A stretch of 64,000 nt of DNA from Deltaproteobacteria bacterium (GTDB lineage: Bacteria; Desulfobacterota; Deferrisomatia; Deferrisomatales; JACRMM01). Numbering within the stretch: the stretch's first letter is position 1; each line of letters starts with the position of its first letter. The stretch is from positions 1-64,000 of the forward strand of contig JACRMM010000034.1 of the NCBI GenBank assembly GCA_016214985.1. Reading direction: 5' to 3'. Below are positions 37,196 through 45,736 of the stretch, piece by piece. A program made the translations under genes and the position numbers. The notes under the pieces are model-generated. The model ran no database searches and had not been told where the DNA came from. It worked only from the letters and a program-made list of their open reading frames with translations.

Positions 37196-37272
37196 TGGTG
37201 CCCCCGGCAGGACTCGAACCTGCGGCACCAGGATTAGGAATCCTGTGCTCTATCCACCTGAGCTACGGGGGC
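37196..37272 (-). tRNA. tRNA-Arg (anticodon CCU)
   Basis: The 77 bases fold as a full cloverleaf: acceptor GCCCCCG/CGGGGGC, D-stem GCTC/GAGC, anticodon stem CAGGA/TCCTG with loop TTCCTAA (CCU reads AGG), T-stem GCAGG/CCTGC with TTCGAGT. The CCA end is encoded. Confidence 0.96.
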
Positions 37273-37293
37273 GACTGAGCTTTGTCCCGGCGA

Positions 37294-37322
37294 ATGCTAG
37301 GCGTCGAGTCGTCTCAAGTCAA
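37294..37322 (-). promoter_or_regulatory. Sigma-70 promoter of tRNA-Arg
   Basis: On the minus strand TTGACT (37317-37322) and TAGCAT (37294-37299) are separated by 17 bases, 21 bases before the tRNA 5' end. Confidence 0.65.
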
Positions 37323-37325
37323 GGA

Positions 37326-37354
37326 TTGTTTTGGGATTTTCGTTCTGCTATACA
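37326..37354 (+). promoter_or_regulatory. Sigma-70 promoter of PHP gene, divergent from tRNA
   Basis: TTGTTT (37326-37331) and TATACA (37349-37354) are 17 bases apart, 27 bases before the PHP start codon. It stands back to back with the tRNA promoter. Confidence 0.6.
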
Positions 37355-37380
37355 GGGCTCCCGCCCCTGATGAGGACGCC

Positions 37381-38256
37381 ATGACCCCTCTCGACCCTGA
37401 CCGTGGGACCGCTGACCTTCACGTTCACTCCCGGTGCTCCGACGGTGCGCTCACCCCCACCGAGGTCGTCCGACTGGCCGCGGACCGTGGGCTTCGCGCC
37501 GTCGCCCTGACCGACCACGACACCATTGACGGCAACGACGAGGCTGCCGACGCGGGCGCGCGGTTCGGGGTCGAGGTGCTCGCCGGGGTCGAGATCTCGA
37601 CCCACTGGGGCGGAGTGACCTTTCACATGCTCGGCTACGGGATCCGGCCCGATGCGCCGGGGGTGCGGAAGACCTTCGACTTTCTCGAGGAGAGCCGGCG
37701 AACCCGCAACCCTCGCATGGTGGAGCGGCTGCAGTTCCTGGGCATCGACATCACCATGGAGGAGATCCTGGGGGAGGCCGCGGGCTCCCTGGTCGGCCGC
37801 CCCCACTTCGCTCGGGTTCTTCTTCGCAAGGGCGTGGTCTCGTCGATGCAGGAGGCGTTCGACCGCTTCTTGGGGCGGGGGGCGCCGGCCTACGTGAACA
37901 AGGAGAGGCTTTCGCCGGCGGACGCCTGCCGCCTGATCGCCACGAGCGGGGGAGTCGCGGTCCTCGCCCACCCGGGTCTGATCGACCGGGACTACCCGGG
38001 CCGGTTCCCGGGCGTGCTGCAACACCTGTTGCCCCTGGGGCTGGACGGCATCGAGGCGCACTACAGCCGCCACTCCCCCGGAGAGACCAGCTTGTACCTG
38101 GCCGTCGCCCAACACCACGGGCTCCTCGTCACCGGCGGTAGCGACTTCCACCAGCAGGAGGACACGGGCCCGGACCTCGGCGTGGGCTTCGGGAGCCTGC
38201 GGGTCCCGTATCGCTGCTTCCTGGACCTTCGGGAGCGGCTGTCGGCGGCCGGCTGA
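37381..38256 (+). CDS. PHP-domain phosphoesterase (RNase AM/YciV-like)
   Basis: The 291 residues carry the PHP metal-binding motifs in order: DLHVHSRCSDG, LTDHDTIDGN, GVEISTHW, LAHPG and a final GGSDFHQ. Length and insertion pattern match YciV/RNase AM-type enzymes, which remove 5' nucleotides from RNA or hydrolyse 3',5'-nucleoside bisphosphates. That assignment is by family only. The ATG at 37381 is preceded by GAGGA and lies right after a good promoter. Confidence 0.85.
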   Translation: MTPLDPDRGTADLHVHSRCSDGALTPTEVVRLAADRGLRAVALTDHDTIDGNDEAADAGARFGVEVLAGVEISTHWGGVTFHMLGYGIRPDAPGVRKTFDFLEESRRTRNPRMVERLQFLGIDITMEEILGEAAGSLVGRPHFARVLLRKGVVSSMQEAFDRFLGRGAPAYVNKERLSPADACRLIATSGGVAVLAHPGLIDRDYPGRFPGVLQHLLPLGLDGIEAHYSRHSPGETSLYLAVAQHHGLLVTGGSDFHQQEDTGPDLGVGFGSLRVPYRCFLDLRERLSAAG

Positions 38257-38262
38257 TTCCTC

Positions 38263-39399
38263 TCAGCTGTACCGGAGGAGCGCGGCGACACCGCCCTCGG
38301 CGCGCAGGCCGGAGTGGTCCTCCACCACCACGACCGAGCCGTCGGCGGCCAGTGCACCCCGCACGAACTCCTCGCCGAGTTCCACGGTCGCCACCGGTGC
38401 GCTGCACGCGGGGCACCCGAGAGGCATCTTTACCCCGAGCCGCCCGCATCCAGAGCACGCCCAGCCCACCTCCCGGAAGCCCTGGTCGAGGTAGAGGACG
38501 TGGACCTTGCCCAGCCCCACGGCGCCCGCGACCGCCTCAGCCCCCGTGAGCCCCCGGCCTCCCCCGGGCGCCCGTTCCAGCACCTCATCGACCGCCTGGC
38601 CGTCCTCCTGGGCACGAGCCCGTTCGAGGGCGCGCTGGACCTCGGCCTCTACCGCGGGCGGCGCTGCGGCCGGGTCGATTCGCAGCCGACCGACCACCAC
38701 CTGCCGGACGCGCTTCGGCAGCTGGGGCTCGAAGAGCGACAGATCCGACTCGGGTCCCGACAGGAGGACCCGCCGGATCGCCCGCTCGTCGACCCACTTC
38801 ACCAAGTGCTCCGCCAGCCGCTTCAGGTTTCGGCTGAGGTGCTCCTCCACGTGGCGTTGGTAACGGGCCTGGCTCCAGCCCCCCTGCTCGTGGCGACCCG
38901 GAAACTCCTCGTCGCGGAAGGAGAACTCTCGGCGCACCCCTCCCAGCTCGAACTCGAGGAGCCGACCCGAGTCGCCGGCCACCAGGCACAGCACGGCCGG
39001 CTCCCCGACGCGAGCCTGACGCAGGGCCGGCCGAAGCACGGGTCGATCCAGACAGTGAAACCCCTCCTCGAAGGCCACGCGGCTCCGGACGAGCGTGAAC
39101 ACCCCCTGTCCGGCACAGGCGAAGGCCGCCACCCCGTTGGAGCTCTCGTCCCACTCCCGGTTCACGAGCCCCTGCACGTAGTTGTCCAGCTTCTCCACGT
39201 CCTCCTCGAGGCTTTGACGGACCGCCCCGTTCGTGCTTTCATGGCTGGCCAGAAACTCCTTGAGCTTCGTCTTCACGAAGATCCGGACACGCTCTCGCTG
39301 CTTTTCACTGTCCCAGCGGGTATTGAGGTAGAGGGTGAGGAATGGGAAGGAGGAGCGGGGAATCCTGGCGAGGCCTTTCATCTCTTCGAGTAGTGCCAT
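38263..39399 (-). CDS. Bacterial archaeo-eukaryotic release-factor-like protein (baeRF family)
   Basis: The 378 residues resemble the central and C-terminal domains of eRF1/Dom34 as found in bacterial baeRF proteins. Visible features are FPFLTLYLNTRW at the start, GGWSQARYQRHVEEHLSRNL (174 on), RRVLLSGPESDL for the middle domain, a zinc ribbon CSGCGRLGVKMPLGCPAC (Cys315, 318, 329, 332) and a Dom34-like ending EGGVAALLRY. Such proteins are proposed to act on ribosomes or peptidyl-tRNA; none has a settled role in bacteria that I can cite. The start has GAGGAGG seven bases upstream. Divergent from the ThiF-like gene. Confidence 0.78.
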   Translation of the reverse strand: MALLEEMKGLARIPRSSFPFLTLYLNTRWDSEKQRERVRIFVKTKLKEFLASHESTNGAVRQSLEEDVEKLDNYVQGLVNREWDESSNGVAAFACAGQGVFTLVRSRVAFEEGFHCLDRPVLRPALRQARVGEPAVLCLVAGDSGRLLEFELGGVRREFSFRDEEFPGRHEQGGWSQARYQRHVEEHLSRNLKRLAEHLVKWVDERAIRRVLLSGPESDLSLFEPQLPKRVRQVVVGRLRIDPAAAPPAVEAEVQRALERARAQEDGQAVDEVLERAPGGGRGLTGAEAVAGAVGLGKVHVLYLDQGFREVGWACSGCGRLGVKMPLGCPACSAPVATVELGEEFVRGALAADGSVVVVEDHSGLRAEGGVAALLRYS

Positions 39400-39516
39400 G
39401 AGATCCTCCTCTAGCGAGTCGTCTCCGGAGGCAACCATCGTGAGAGAGCGTAGTGGGCCACCCTGGGGTGTCAAGACGCGCCGCGCGCCTGGTGCCGGCG
39501 CACAGGAGGACTGGCG

Positions 39517-40320
39517 ATGAGGGTCCGAGCGAACGGCGTCGACCTGGACGTGGCCCGGGGCGCCACGCTCGGCAGCGTGGCGGAGGCTCGAAAGCCCGGC
39601 GCCGATCTGCTGATCCGCAACGGGTTCCCCTCGCCCCCCGACACCCCCTTGAGCGAAGGAGACGAGGTCGTGGTGATCCGGCGGGGAGAGGTGCCCCCCC
39701 CGGAGGAACTGGAAGCGCTCCTGGTCGCGCGGCACACTCCCGGCGTTCACCGGGCGGCCAAGGCGGCACGGGTCGGGGTGGCCGGGCTCGGCGGGCTCGG
39801 AAGCCAGGTCGCGATCGCGCTGGCCCGCACCGGCGTGGGCTCGCTCGTCCTCGCGGACTTCGACGTGGTAGAGCCGAGCAACCTCAACCGCCAGCAGTAC
39901 TTCGTCGACCAGATCGGCCAGCCGAAGACCGCCGCGCTCGCCGTCACGCTCGCCCGCATCAACCCCTACCTCACCATCGAAACCCACTGCGTGCGCTTGA
40001 CCCCTGACAACATCCCGAGCCTGTTCGCCGGCTGCCGCGTCCTGGTCGAGGCCTTCGACCGCGCGGACCAGAAGGCGATGCTCGTGGAGACCGCCCTGGC
40101 GAAGCTCCCGGAGACGTGGGTCGTCGCAGCCTCCGGTGTCGCCGGGTACGAACCGAGCGACACGATCCGCTGTCACCGCCTCGGGTCACGCCTGTTCGTC
40201 GTCGGGGACCTGGAGGTCGCCGCCGGGCCGGGCACCGGTCTCATGGCCCCGAGAGTGGGCGTGGCGGCCCACGCTCAAGCGAACCTGACGCTTCGGATCG
40301 TCCTGGGCGCAGAGGTTTGA
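39517..40320 (+). CDS. ThiF family 2 adenylyltransferase with N-terminal ThiS-like domain
   Basis: The 267 residues start with a ubiquitin-like ThiS-type segment of about 65 residues (MRVRANGVDLDVARGATLGS, ending VVIRRGE without the Gly-Gly tail). It is followed by a ThiF/MoeB Rossmann fold with GVAGLGGLGSQVAIALAR and DFDVVEPSNLNRQQYF. Such proteins adenylate the C-terminus of a sulfur carrier. The lack of a Gly-Gly end suggests the N-domain guides a separate ThiS. No thiamine genes are adjacent. Confidence 0.82.
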   Translation: MRVRANGVDLDVARGATLGSVAEARKPGADLLIRNGFPSPPDTPLSEGDEVVVIRRGEVPPPEELEALLVARHTPGVHRAAKAARVGVAGLGGLGSQVAIALARTGVGSLVLADFDVVEPSNLNRQQYFVDQIGQPKTAALAVTLARINPYLTIETHCVRLTPDNIPSLFAGCRVLVEAFDRADQKAMLVETALAKLPETWVVAASGVAGYEPSDTIRCHRLGSRLFVVGDLEVAAGPGTGLMAPRVGVAAHAQANLTLRIVLGAEV

Positions 40321-40445
40321 CGACTGCGACCCAGCCGTCTCTCCAATTCCCCGTGTCCCAACGACGCTCCGCGGGCCCCGTTCCCTACCGGGCGTAGCCA
40401 TTCCGGCGATCCGGAACGAAGTCCTGCTTCCGGGCGCGCGAGTGG

Positions 40446-40475
40446 TTGCACGCCGACGCCGTCTGCTGGTATAAG
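40446..40475 (+). promoter_or_regulatory. Sigma-70 promoter of the rpsF operon
   Basis: TTGCAC (40446-40451) and TATAAG (40470-40475) are 18 bases apart, about 85 bases before rpsF, leaving a structured leader. Confidence 0.6.
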
Positions 40476-40516
40476 ATGCGGTTCATCCTGCGGGCCCAGC
40501 CGCCCGCGCCTCCTTG

Positions 40517-40550
40517 CTCCCGGCCCAGACCGGGGGCTCCGAAACCGAGA
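40517..40550 (+). promoter_or_regulatory. Possible S6:S18 autoregulatory leader
   Basis: A stem CCCGG (40519-40523) / CCGGG (40530-40534) is followed by an unpaired CTCCGAAACC before the ribosome site. Many bacteria have an rpsF leader with a conserved CCG that binds the S6:S18 complex. The match here is by eye only. Confidence 0.3.
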
Positions 40551-40560
40551 GGAGAACCGA

Positions 40561-40995
40561 ATGACCGAGAAGTGGAGACGGTACGAGACGCTGATGATCT
40601 TCGGCGCCGACCTGGGCGTCGAGGGCACGGAGGCGCTCGTCCAGAAGGTGCGAGACTACATCACCCAGGACGGCGGCCGAATCCTGAAGACCGAGCGTTG
40701 GGGGCTGCGGGACCTCGCCTTCGAGCTGAAGGGGCACAGCCGGGGCTACTACCTGCTCCTGGAGTACGCCGGCCTCCCGCGGGTCGCCACCGAGGTCGAC
40801 CGAAAACTCAACCTCATCGACTCGATCGTGAAGTTCCAGAGCGTCAAGCTGGCCGAGGACGTGGACCCTGCCACCCTTCCTGAGACCGAGGAGATCGTGG
40901 CCGCACCGGAGCTCAAGACGGCGCCCATGCCGGAGCCCCGTGACTCGGACGAAGGGGCGAGGGCCGAAGGGGAGGAGTCGGGAGACTCGGACTGA
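40561..40995 (+). CDS. rpsF: 30S ribosomal protein bS6
   Basis: This 144-residue protein opens RRYETLMIFGADLG and carries TERWGLRDLAFELKGHSRGYYLL, the bS6 core that pairs with bS18 on the 30S platform. A long acidic tail (about 45 residues, ending GEESGDSD) follows, as in many deltaproteobacteria. First gene of the operon rpsF-rpsR-yybS-like-rplI-dnaB. Confidence 0.97.
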   Translation: MTEKWRRYETLMIFGADLGVEGTEALVQKVRDYITQDGGRILKTERWGLRDLAFELKGHSRGYYLLLEYAGLPRVATEVDRKLNLIDSIVKFQSVKLAEDVDPATLPETEEIVAAPELKTAPMPEPRDSDEGARAEGEESGDSD

Positions 40996-41052
40996 CCCGA
41001 GACCCCGCACCCACGCCAACGCAACGCTGAACGCGACAAGGAGAGATCGATC

Positions 41053-41301
41053 ATGGCCTTTGCCAAGAAGGGAGGCGGCGGGCGCCGCCGGAAGAAGGTA
41101 TGCCGATTCTGCGTCAACGCGGAGATTCCGCTCAGCTACAAGCAGCCGCTCGTACTCAACCAGTTCCTGACGGAGCGGGGAAAGATCGTTCCGCGCCGGA
41201 TCAGCGGCAACTGCGCCCACCACCAGCGTCTCCTGGCGGTGGAGATCAAGAGGGCGCGCAACATGGCACTGCTCCCCTTCACCCGCAACCTGCCGGTGTG
41301 A
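41053..41301 (+). CDS. rpsR: 30S ribosomal protein bS18
   Basis: The 82 residues include [18 protein letters not shown] and [19 protein letters not shown], diagnostic of bS18. The Cys residues (17, 20, with CAHH) suggest the zinc-binding form. It follows rpsF directly; no ssb gene lies between them, unlike in many Firmicutes. Its stop TGA overlaps the GTG start of the next gene. Confidence 0.97.
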   Translation: MAFAKKGGGGRRRKKVCRFCVNAEIPLSYKQPLVLNQFLTERGKIVPRRISGNCAHHQRLLAVEIKRARNMALLPFTRNLPV

Positions 41302-42284
41302 GGAGGAGCTTCACGATCCCGGGGCGAGCGGTAGCGGGAGCCACGACCGGAGGGGCCCTCTCGGCTCTCCTGTTCGCGGGAACCGCCTACGCTACCCCAC
41401 AAGGCGGGGCTGCGCTCTTCGTGGCGGCCTCCCTGTGCATGGCGAGCCCCCTGCCGCTGGCGCTCGCCGCCTGGAGCGCCGGCGCCGTTGGCGCCGGGAT
41501 CGGGCTTTCCGCAGGGTTGGCGATGGCGACCCTGCTCACGGGCCCCCTCGGAGCCGCGGTGTACGCGTCACAGTTCGGGCTCGGCGCGGGCCTGCTCGGA
41601 CTGGCTCTGAAGCGAGAACGGGCGCCCCATGTCGCAGTCGGGGCGTTCGCGATCACGACGACCGCGGCATTCTGGGCGCTCCTCGGAGTGCTCGCCGTGC
41701 AGGCCGGACAGTCCCCCTGGGCGTTGGTGACCCAGACCGTCCAAGCTTCCCTCGCGCAGGCCAAGGACCTGCTCCTGCGCTCGGCGGCCGACGCCGAGAC
41801 CGCAGAAGCAGCTCGGCAGTGGGCGGAGACGAGCGGACGCTTTCTGATCCGTGCCTTTCCCGGGCTGCTGGCGGCGTTCGGGATCTTTGTTGGGTGGGCC
41901 AACGCACTCCTCGTGCGCCAGGTGCTCCGGCGACGAGGTCTTCCCCTCCCCGTCTGGAACACCTGGCGGCTGGGGGAGCACTGGATCTGGATCCTCATCG
42001 GCTCCGGCCTGCTCGCCCTGCTGGGGGGTACGACGGGGTCAGCCGCGGGGCTCAATGCGTTCATCCCTGCAGTCGCCGTTTACTTTCTGCAGGGACTGGC
42101 CATCCTGCAACACTTGTTCGAGGCCAAGGGCTTCCCCCGGGTGTTCCGGGGCCTGGCATACGTGATGCTGTTCGTGCAATTCCCGATCATGCTCCTCGTC
42201 GCCGCCGTCGGGGCCTTTGACCTCTGGGTGGACTTCCGGTCTCGGTGGTCTCCCCCCGCCCCGCCGACGAGCGCCGAGACCTGA
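41298..42284 (+). CDS. YybS-like (DUF2232) multi-pass membrane protein
   Basis: The 328 residues are strongly hydrophobic with about eight membrane helices (from [20 protein letters not shown] to [20 protein letters not shown]). Position between rpsR and rplI and the general pattern identify the YybS/DUF2232 family, of unknown function. The start is GTG at 41298, which overlaps the rpsR stop (GTGTGA), so translation is probably coupled. No ATG is available near the N-terminus. Confidence 0.75.
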   Translation: MRRSFTIPGRAVAGATTGGALSALLFAGTAYATPQGGAALFVAASLCMASPLPLALAAWSAGAVGAGIGLSAGLAMATLLTGPLGAAVYASQFGLGAGLLGLALKRERAPHVAVGAFAITTTAAFWALLGVLAVQAGQSPWALVTQTVQASLAQAKDLLLRSAADAETAEAARQWAETSGRFLIRAFPGLLAAFGIFVGWANALLVRQVLRRRGLPLPVWNTWRLGEHWIWILIGSGLLALLGGTTGSAAGLNAFIPAVAVYFLQGLAILQHLFEAKGFPRVFRGLAYVMLFVQFPIMLLVAAVGAFDLWVDFRSRWSPPAPPTSAET

Positions 42285-42316
42285 AACGACCAAGCTCCCC
42301 TGTAGGAGGCGAAGCG

Positions 42317-42769
42317 ATGAAGATCATCCTCAAGGAATCCGTGGACAACCTCGGCACCGTGGGCGACGTGGTGAGCGTCAAGGACGGGTACGGCCGAAAC
42401 TTCCTGATCCCGCAGGGCCTCGGCATTCTGGCCGACCCCCGACGGGTCCACGAGATCGAGCACCAGAAGAGAGCCCTGGAGAAGAAGCGCCTGCGCGAGA
42501 TGGCGAAGGCCGAGGAGGTGGCGAAAGCCCTCGAAGGCGTGAGGCTCACCTTCCGCCGCAAGACCTCGGACCAGGAGCAGCTCTTCGGGTCCGTGACCCC
42601 TCTCGACATCGAGACCGCGCTCCAGGCCAAGGGGTTCGCGATCAGCCGCAAGCAGATCGTCCTCGACCACCCCATCAAGGCCCTCGGCGAGTTTCCCGTG
42701 GTGGTCAAGATCCAGGGACCCGTCAAGGCCCAGGTGAAGGTGATCGTCGAGAAGGAGGGCGAGGCCTAG
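42317..42769 (+). CDS. rplI: 50S ribosomal protein bL9
   Basis: This 150-residue protein has MKIILKESVDNLGTVGDVVS, DGYGRNFLIPQGL and a long central helix (EHQKRALEKKRLREMAKAEE), then the C-domain with KTSDQEQLFGSVT. The start with AGGAGG upstream excludes the longer frame from 42245. Operon member before dnaB. Confidence 0.97.
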   Translation: MKIILKESVDNLGTVGDVVSVKDGYGRNFLIPQGLGILADPRRVHEIEHQKRALEKKRLREMAKAEEVAKALEGVRLTFRRKTSDQEQLFGSVTPLDIETALQAKGFAISRKQIVLDHPIKALGEFPVVVKIQGPVKAQVKVIVEKEGEA

Positions 42770-42833
42770 GAGTCCCAGGGGCGGGCCGCTGCGGCGGCCC
42801 CCCCCCCGCCCTTCTCGTCTGCTCGAGGAACCC

Positions 42834-44189
42834 ATGGCCGGCCCTGAGGCCTCCGACTCCCCCAACCGCGTCCCCCCACACAGCCTTGAGGCCGAGACCT
42901 CGGTCCTCGGCGCCATCCTCCTCAACAACGAGGTCCTGTCCCGGGTCACAGAGCTCCTGGATCGGGAGGACTTCTACCGCACCGGCCACCGCCTCCTGTT
43001 CGAGACCATGCTGGACCTCTTCGATCAGGGGTCGCCCATCGACCTCGTGACCGCGACCGAGGCGCTGCGCCAGAAGGGCGTTCTGGAAAAGGTGGGCGGA
43101 CCGACGTACCTCGGTACGTTGACCGACCGCGTGCCCTCCGTGGCCAATGCCGAGCACTACGCCCGGATCGTCCGCCAGAAGGCCATCCTCCGGAAGCTCA
43201 TCTGGGTTTCCACGGAGATTGCGAGCGACGGCTACGCGGCGGACGCCGACGTGGCGGAGTACCTGGACCGGGCGGAAAAGGCCATCTTCGAGGTCACGGC
43301 ACGCCAGATCCGGCCGAGCTTCTTCCGCGTCAGGGACATCCTCCACGACACGTTCAAACGCATCGAGGAGCTCTACGAGCGCAAGGACATGGTCACCGGC
43401 GTTCCGTCGGGCTATCACGACCTGGACCAGGTGACGGCCGGGTTCCAGGCCTCGGACCTGATCATCGTGGCCGGCCGGCCGGGCATGGGCAAGACCTCCT
43501 TCGTCCTCAACATCGCCCAGCACGCCGCCATCGAGGCCGGAATGGCGGTCGCGGTCTTCAGCCTCGAGATGAGCAAGGATCAGCTCGTCACCCGCATGCT
43601 GTGCTCCGAGGCCCGCATCGACTCGCACCGCCTGCGCCGGGGGATGCTGCGCGACTCCGACTGGCCCAAGCTCACGCGCGCCGCCGGCGCGCTCGCGGAG
43701 GCCGCGATCTACATCGACGACTCACCGGGGATCTCGACGCTCGAGGTACGCGCCAAGTGCCGGCGCCTCAAGAGTGAAGCGAACCTGGGCCTGGTCATCA
43801 TCGACTATCTGCAGCTCATGCGCGGTCACGGCAAGTACGACGTGCGCGAGCAGGAGATCAGTGAGATCTCGCGGTCGCTGAAGAGCCTCGCCAAGGAGCT
43901 CCACGTCCCCGTGATCGCGCTCTCGCAGCTCAACCGCGGCGTCGAGTCGCGCGCCGACAAGCGCCCCATGATCTCCGACCTGCGCGAGTCGGGCGCCATC
44001 GAGCAGGATGCCGACGTCATCATGTTCATCTACCGAGACGACATCTACAACAAGGAGAGCGACGAGAAGGGAATCGCCGAGATCATCGTCGGCAAGCAGC
44101 GCCAGGGTCCCACCGACACGGTCAAGCTCGCCTTCCTCGCCGAATTCACGACCTTCGAGAACCTGGCCAAGGGGTACGAGGCGTCGTAG
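42834..44189 (+). CDS. dnaB: Replicative DNA helicase
   Basis: The 451 residues contain the DnaB N-domain ([17 protein letters not shown]) and the RecA-like helicase core with Walker A GRPGMGKT (214-221), [35 protein letters not shown] and [13 protein letters not shown]. It unwinds DNA at the replication fork as a hexamer. No intein. Last gene of the ribosomal operon. Confidence 0.97.
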   Translation: MAGPEASDSPNRVPPHSLEAETSVLGAILLNNEVLSRVTELLDREDFYRTGHRLLFETMLDLFDQGSPIDLVTATEALRQKGVLEKVGGPTYLGTLTDRVPSVANAEHYARIVRQKAILRKLIWVSTEIASDGYAADADVAEYLDRAEKAIFEVTARQIRPSFFRVRDILHDTFKRIEELYERKDMVTGVPSGYHDLDQVTAGFQASDLIIVAGRPGMGKTSFVLNIAQHAAIEAGMAVAVFSLEMSKDQLVTRMLCSEARIDSHRLRRGMLRDSDWPKLTRAAGALAEAAIYIDDSPGISTLEVRAKCRRLKSEANLGLVIIDYLQLMRGHGKYDVREQEISEISRSLKSLAKELHVPVIALSQLNRGVESRADKRPMISDLRESGAIEQDADVIMFIYRDDIYNKESDEKGIAEIIVGKQRQGPTDTVKLAFLAEFTTFENLAKGYEAS

Positions 44190-44352
44190 CCGGCGCCGCC
44201 GCGCGTTCTGGCACAGCCGCGGAGAGGTCCCGCGGCATTCGCAATTGGAGGACGGGCAGGCGTGTGCTACCTTTCTTTCTCCGACCGTTCAACGTCGTCC
44301 ATCCACCGACGGGAGAGCCCCCGCCGGAAACGCGCTCCGTGGGAGGTCTCCG

Positions 44353-44571
44353 ATGTTCTCCATGCCCGGCGGGTCTGAGTGGCTGATCATCCTCATCATC
44401 GTCATGGTGATTTTCGGGGGGAAGAAGATCCCGGAGCTCATGGGGGGGCTCGGCAAAGGGATCAAGAGCTTCAAGAAGGCGATGAACGAGCCCGACGCGA
44501 TCGACGTGACGCCGGACAAGCGAGAAGAGATCGACGCCGACCCGGCCGAGGGCAAGAAGAAGGACAGCTGA
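44353..44571 (+). CDS. tatA: Twin-arginine translocase subunit TatA/TatE
   Basis: This 72-residue protein has one membrane helix ([20 protein letters not shown]) followed by the amphipathic helix [20 protein letters not shown] and an acidic/basic tail: the TatA layout. It forms the pore of the Tat export system. GGGAGG lies six bases before the ATG at 44353. No tatB or tatC adjacent. Confidence 0.93.
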   Translation: MFSMPGGSEWLIILIIVMVIFGGKKIPELMGGLGKGIKSFKKAMNEPDAIDVTPDKREEIDADPAEGKKKDS

Positions 44572-44619
44572 CCGCGTCGCGCGGCCGTCGGCCACCGGCC
44601 TTTGGCGAGGGCGCTCCCG

Positions 44620-45607
44620 TTACGTCTCCCGGCGCCCGGGCGTTTGCCTCCGGGCCTCCCAACCCCGGCCCGCCTCCTGACCTTCGAAGAGGACCGCTCC
44701 CCGTTGCGCCAGCAGGTCCAAGAACCCGACGACCTCGCTCACGGCGAGAAACGTGGCCGAAGGGGGCAGGGTCGGGAAGAGCCGGCCCGCGATCTCCCAC
44801 GGCGTTCGATGGCCTTCGTCCACCAGCTTTCGGACCACCTGGGCACGGCGCTCGAAAAAGGCGAACCGCTGATCGAGCAGCGGCGCCAGATCCCCGTCGA
44901 TGGGGACACCGTGCCCCGGGCTCACGACCAGGGGCGAAAGCCCCCGGATCCTCTCGAGGCTGGCGCGGTATTGGAGATGCGTCCGGCGGCGGAAGCCGCC
45001 GGGATCCGGCTCCAGCAGCGCGGTGGACGAGATGTGGCCGAGAAGCGTGTCGCCCGAGACGAGCTCGCGCCGTCGCGGCTCCCACAGGCACAGCGCCCCG
45101 CGCGCGTGGCCCGGAGTGTGAAGCACGCTCCAGGAACTCTCTCCGACCGACACGCGGCCGCCCTCTTCCAGGACGTCCACCGAACAAAGCACCTCCGCGT
45201 AGCCTCGATGAAGCTCCAGGTTCTCGACCGCAGCCTGCCGGTGGACCTCCGGTACCCCCGCCCTCCGACACGCCTCCACGATGAGCTTCGCGATGGCCTC
45301 CCACGCCCCGTGCCGGCCGAGGAGCCTCGGGTGATCGACGGGATGGGCGTAGACGGTGCATCCGGCCGCCCGCCGAACGCGCTCCGCCAGCCCCGCGTGG
45401 TCCGAGTGCGGGTGGGTCAGGACGGACCCGCTCCACCTCTTCGAGCCTTCGCCCAGCGGTCTCCACGCCCCGCGTGAGCGCCGCCCACGCCTCGTCGGTC
45501 CGAGGCCCGCAGTCGACGAGCGTCAGGGGCTCGCCGTCCAGCAGGTAGGCGTTGACGTCCCCCACGGAAAACGGCGTCGGAATCGGATTACGATGGACGG
45601 TGAGCAC
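44620..45607 (-). pseudogene. MBL-fold hydrolase (GloB/LACTB2-like), frameshifted
   Basis: The N-terminal part reads MLTVHRNPIPTPFSVGDVNA and LVDCGPRTDEAWAAL in one frame. From about 45425 the frame changes and continues VLTHPHSDHAGLAERV (the metal-binding HxHxDH motif), LHTPGHARGALCLWEP, GDTLLGH, SPGHGVPI and a C-terminal winged-helix-like part. An extra C near 45425 (GGTCCGTCC where GGTCGTCC restores the frame) accounts for the break. Restored length would be about 328 residues. Start GTG at 45607 with GGGGAG upstream. Either decay or sequence error. Confidence 0.8.
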
Positions 45608-45632
45608 TTCGGCTCCCCTTCAAGAAGTGGAA

Positions 45633-45662
45633 GCCCCCGCACCCTGACCAGGGAACGGGGGC
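45633..45662 (-). terminator. Terminator hairpin after S1-domain gene
   Basis: GCCCCCG (45633-45639) pairs with CGGGGGC (45656-45662), with an inner CCCT/AGGG stem and tetraloop. On the minus strand it is followed by a T-rich stretch. It lies 75 bases past the S1-domain gene stop. Confidence 0.55.
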
Positions 45663-45736
45663 GACGGATCGTTCGGCAGAAACCCGGTTCAGCGTGCCGG
45701 TAGCTGCGAGTTCAGCCCGGCCGGCGAGGGCCTCCC

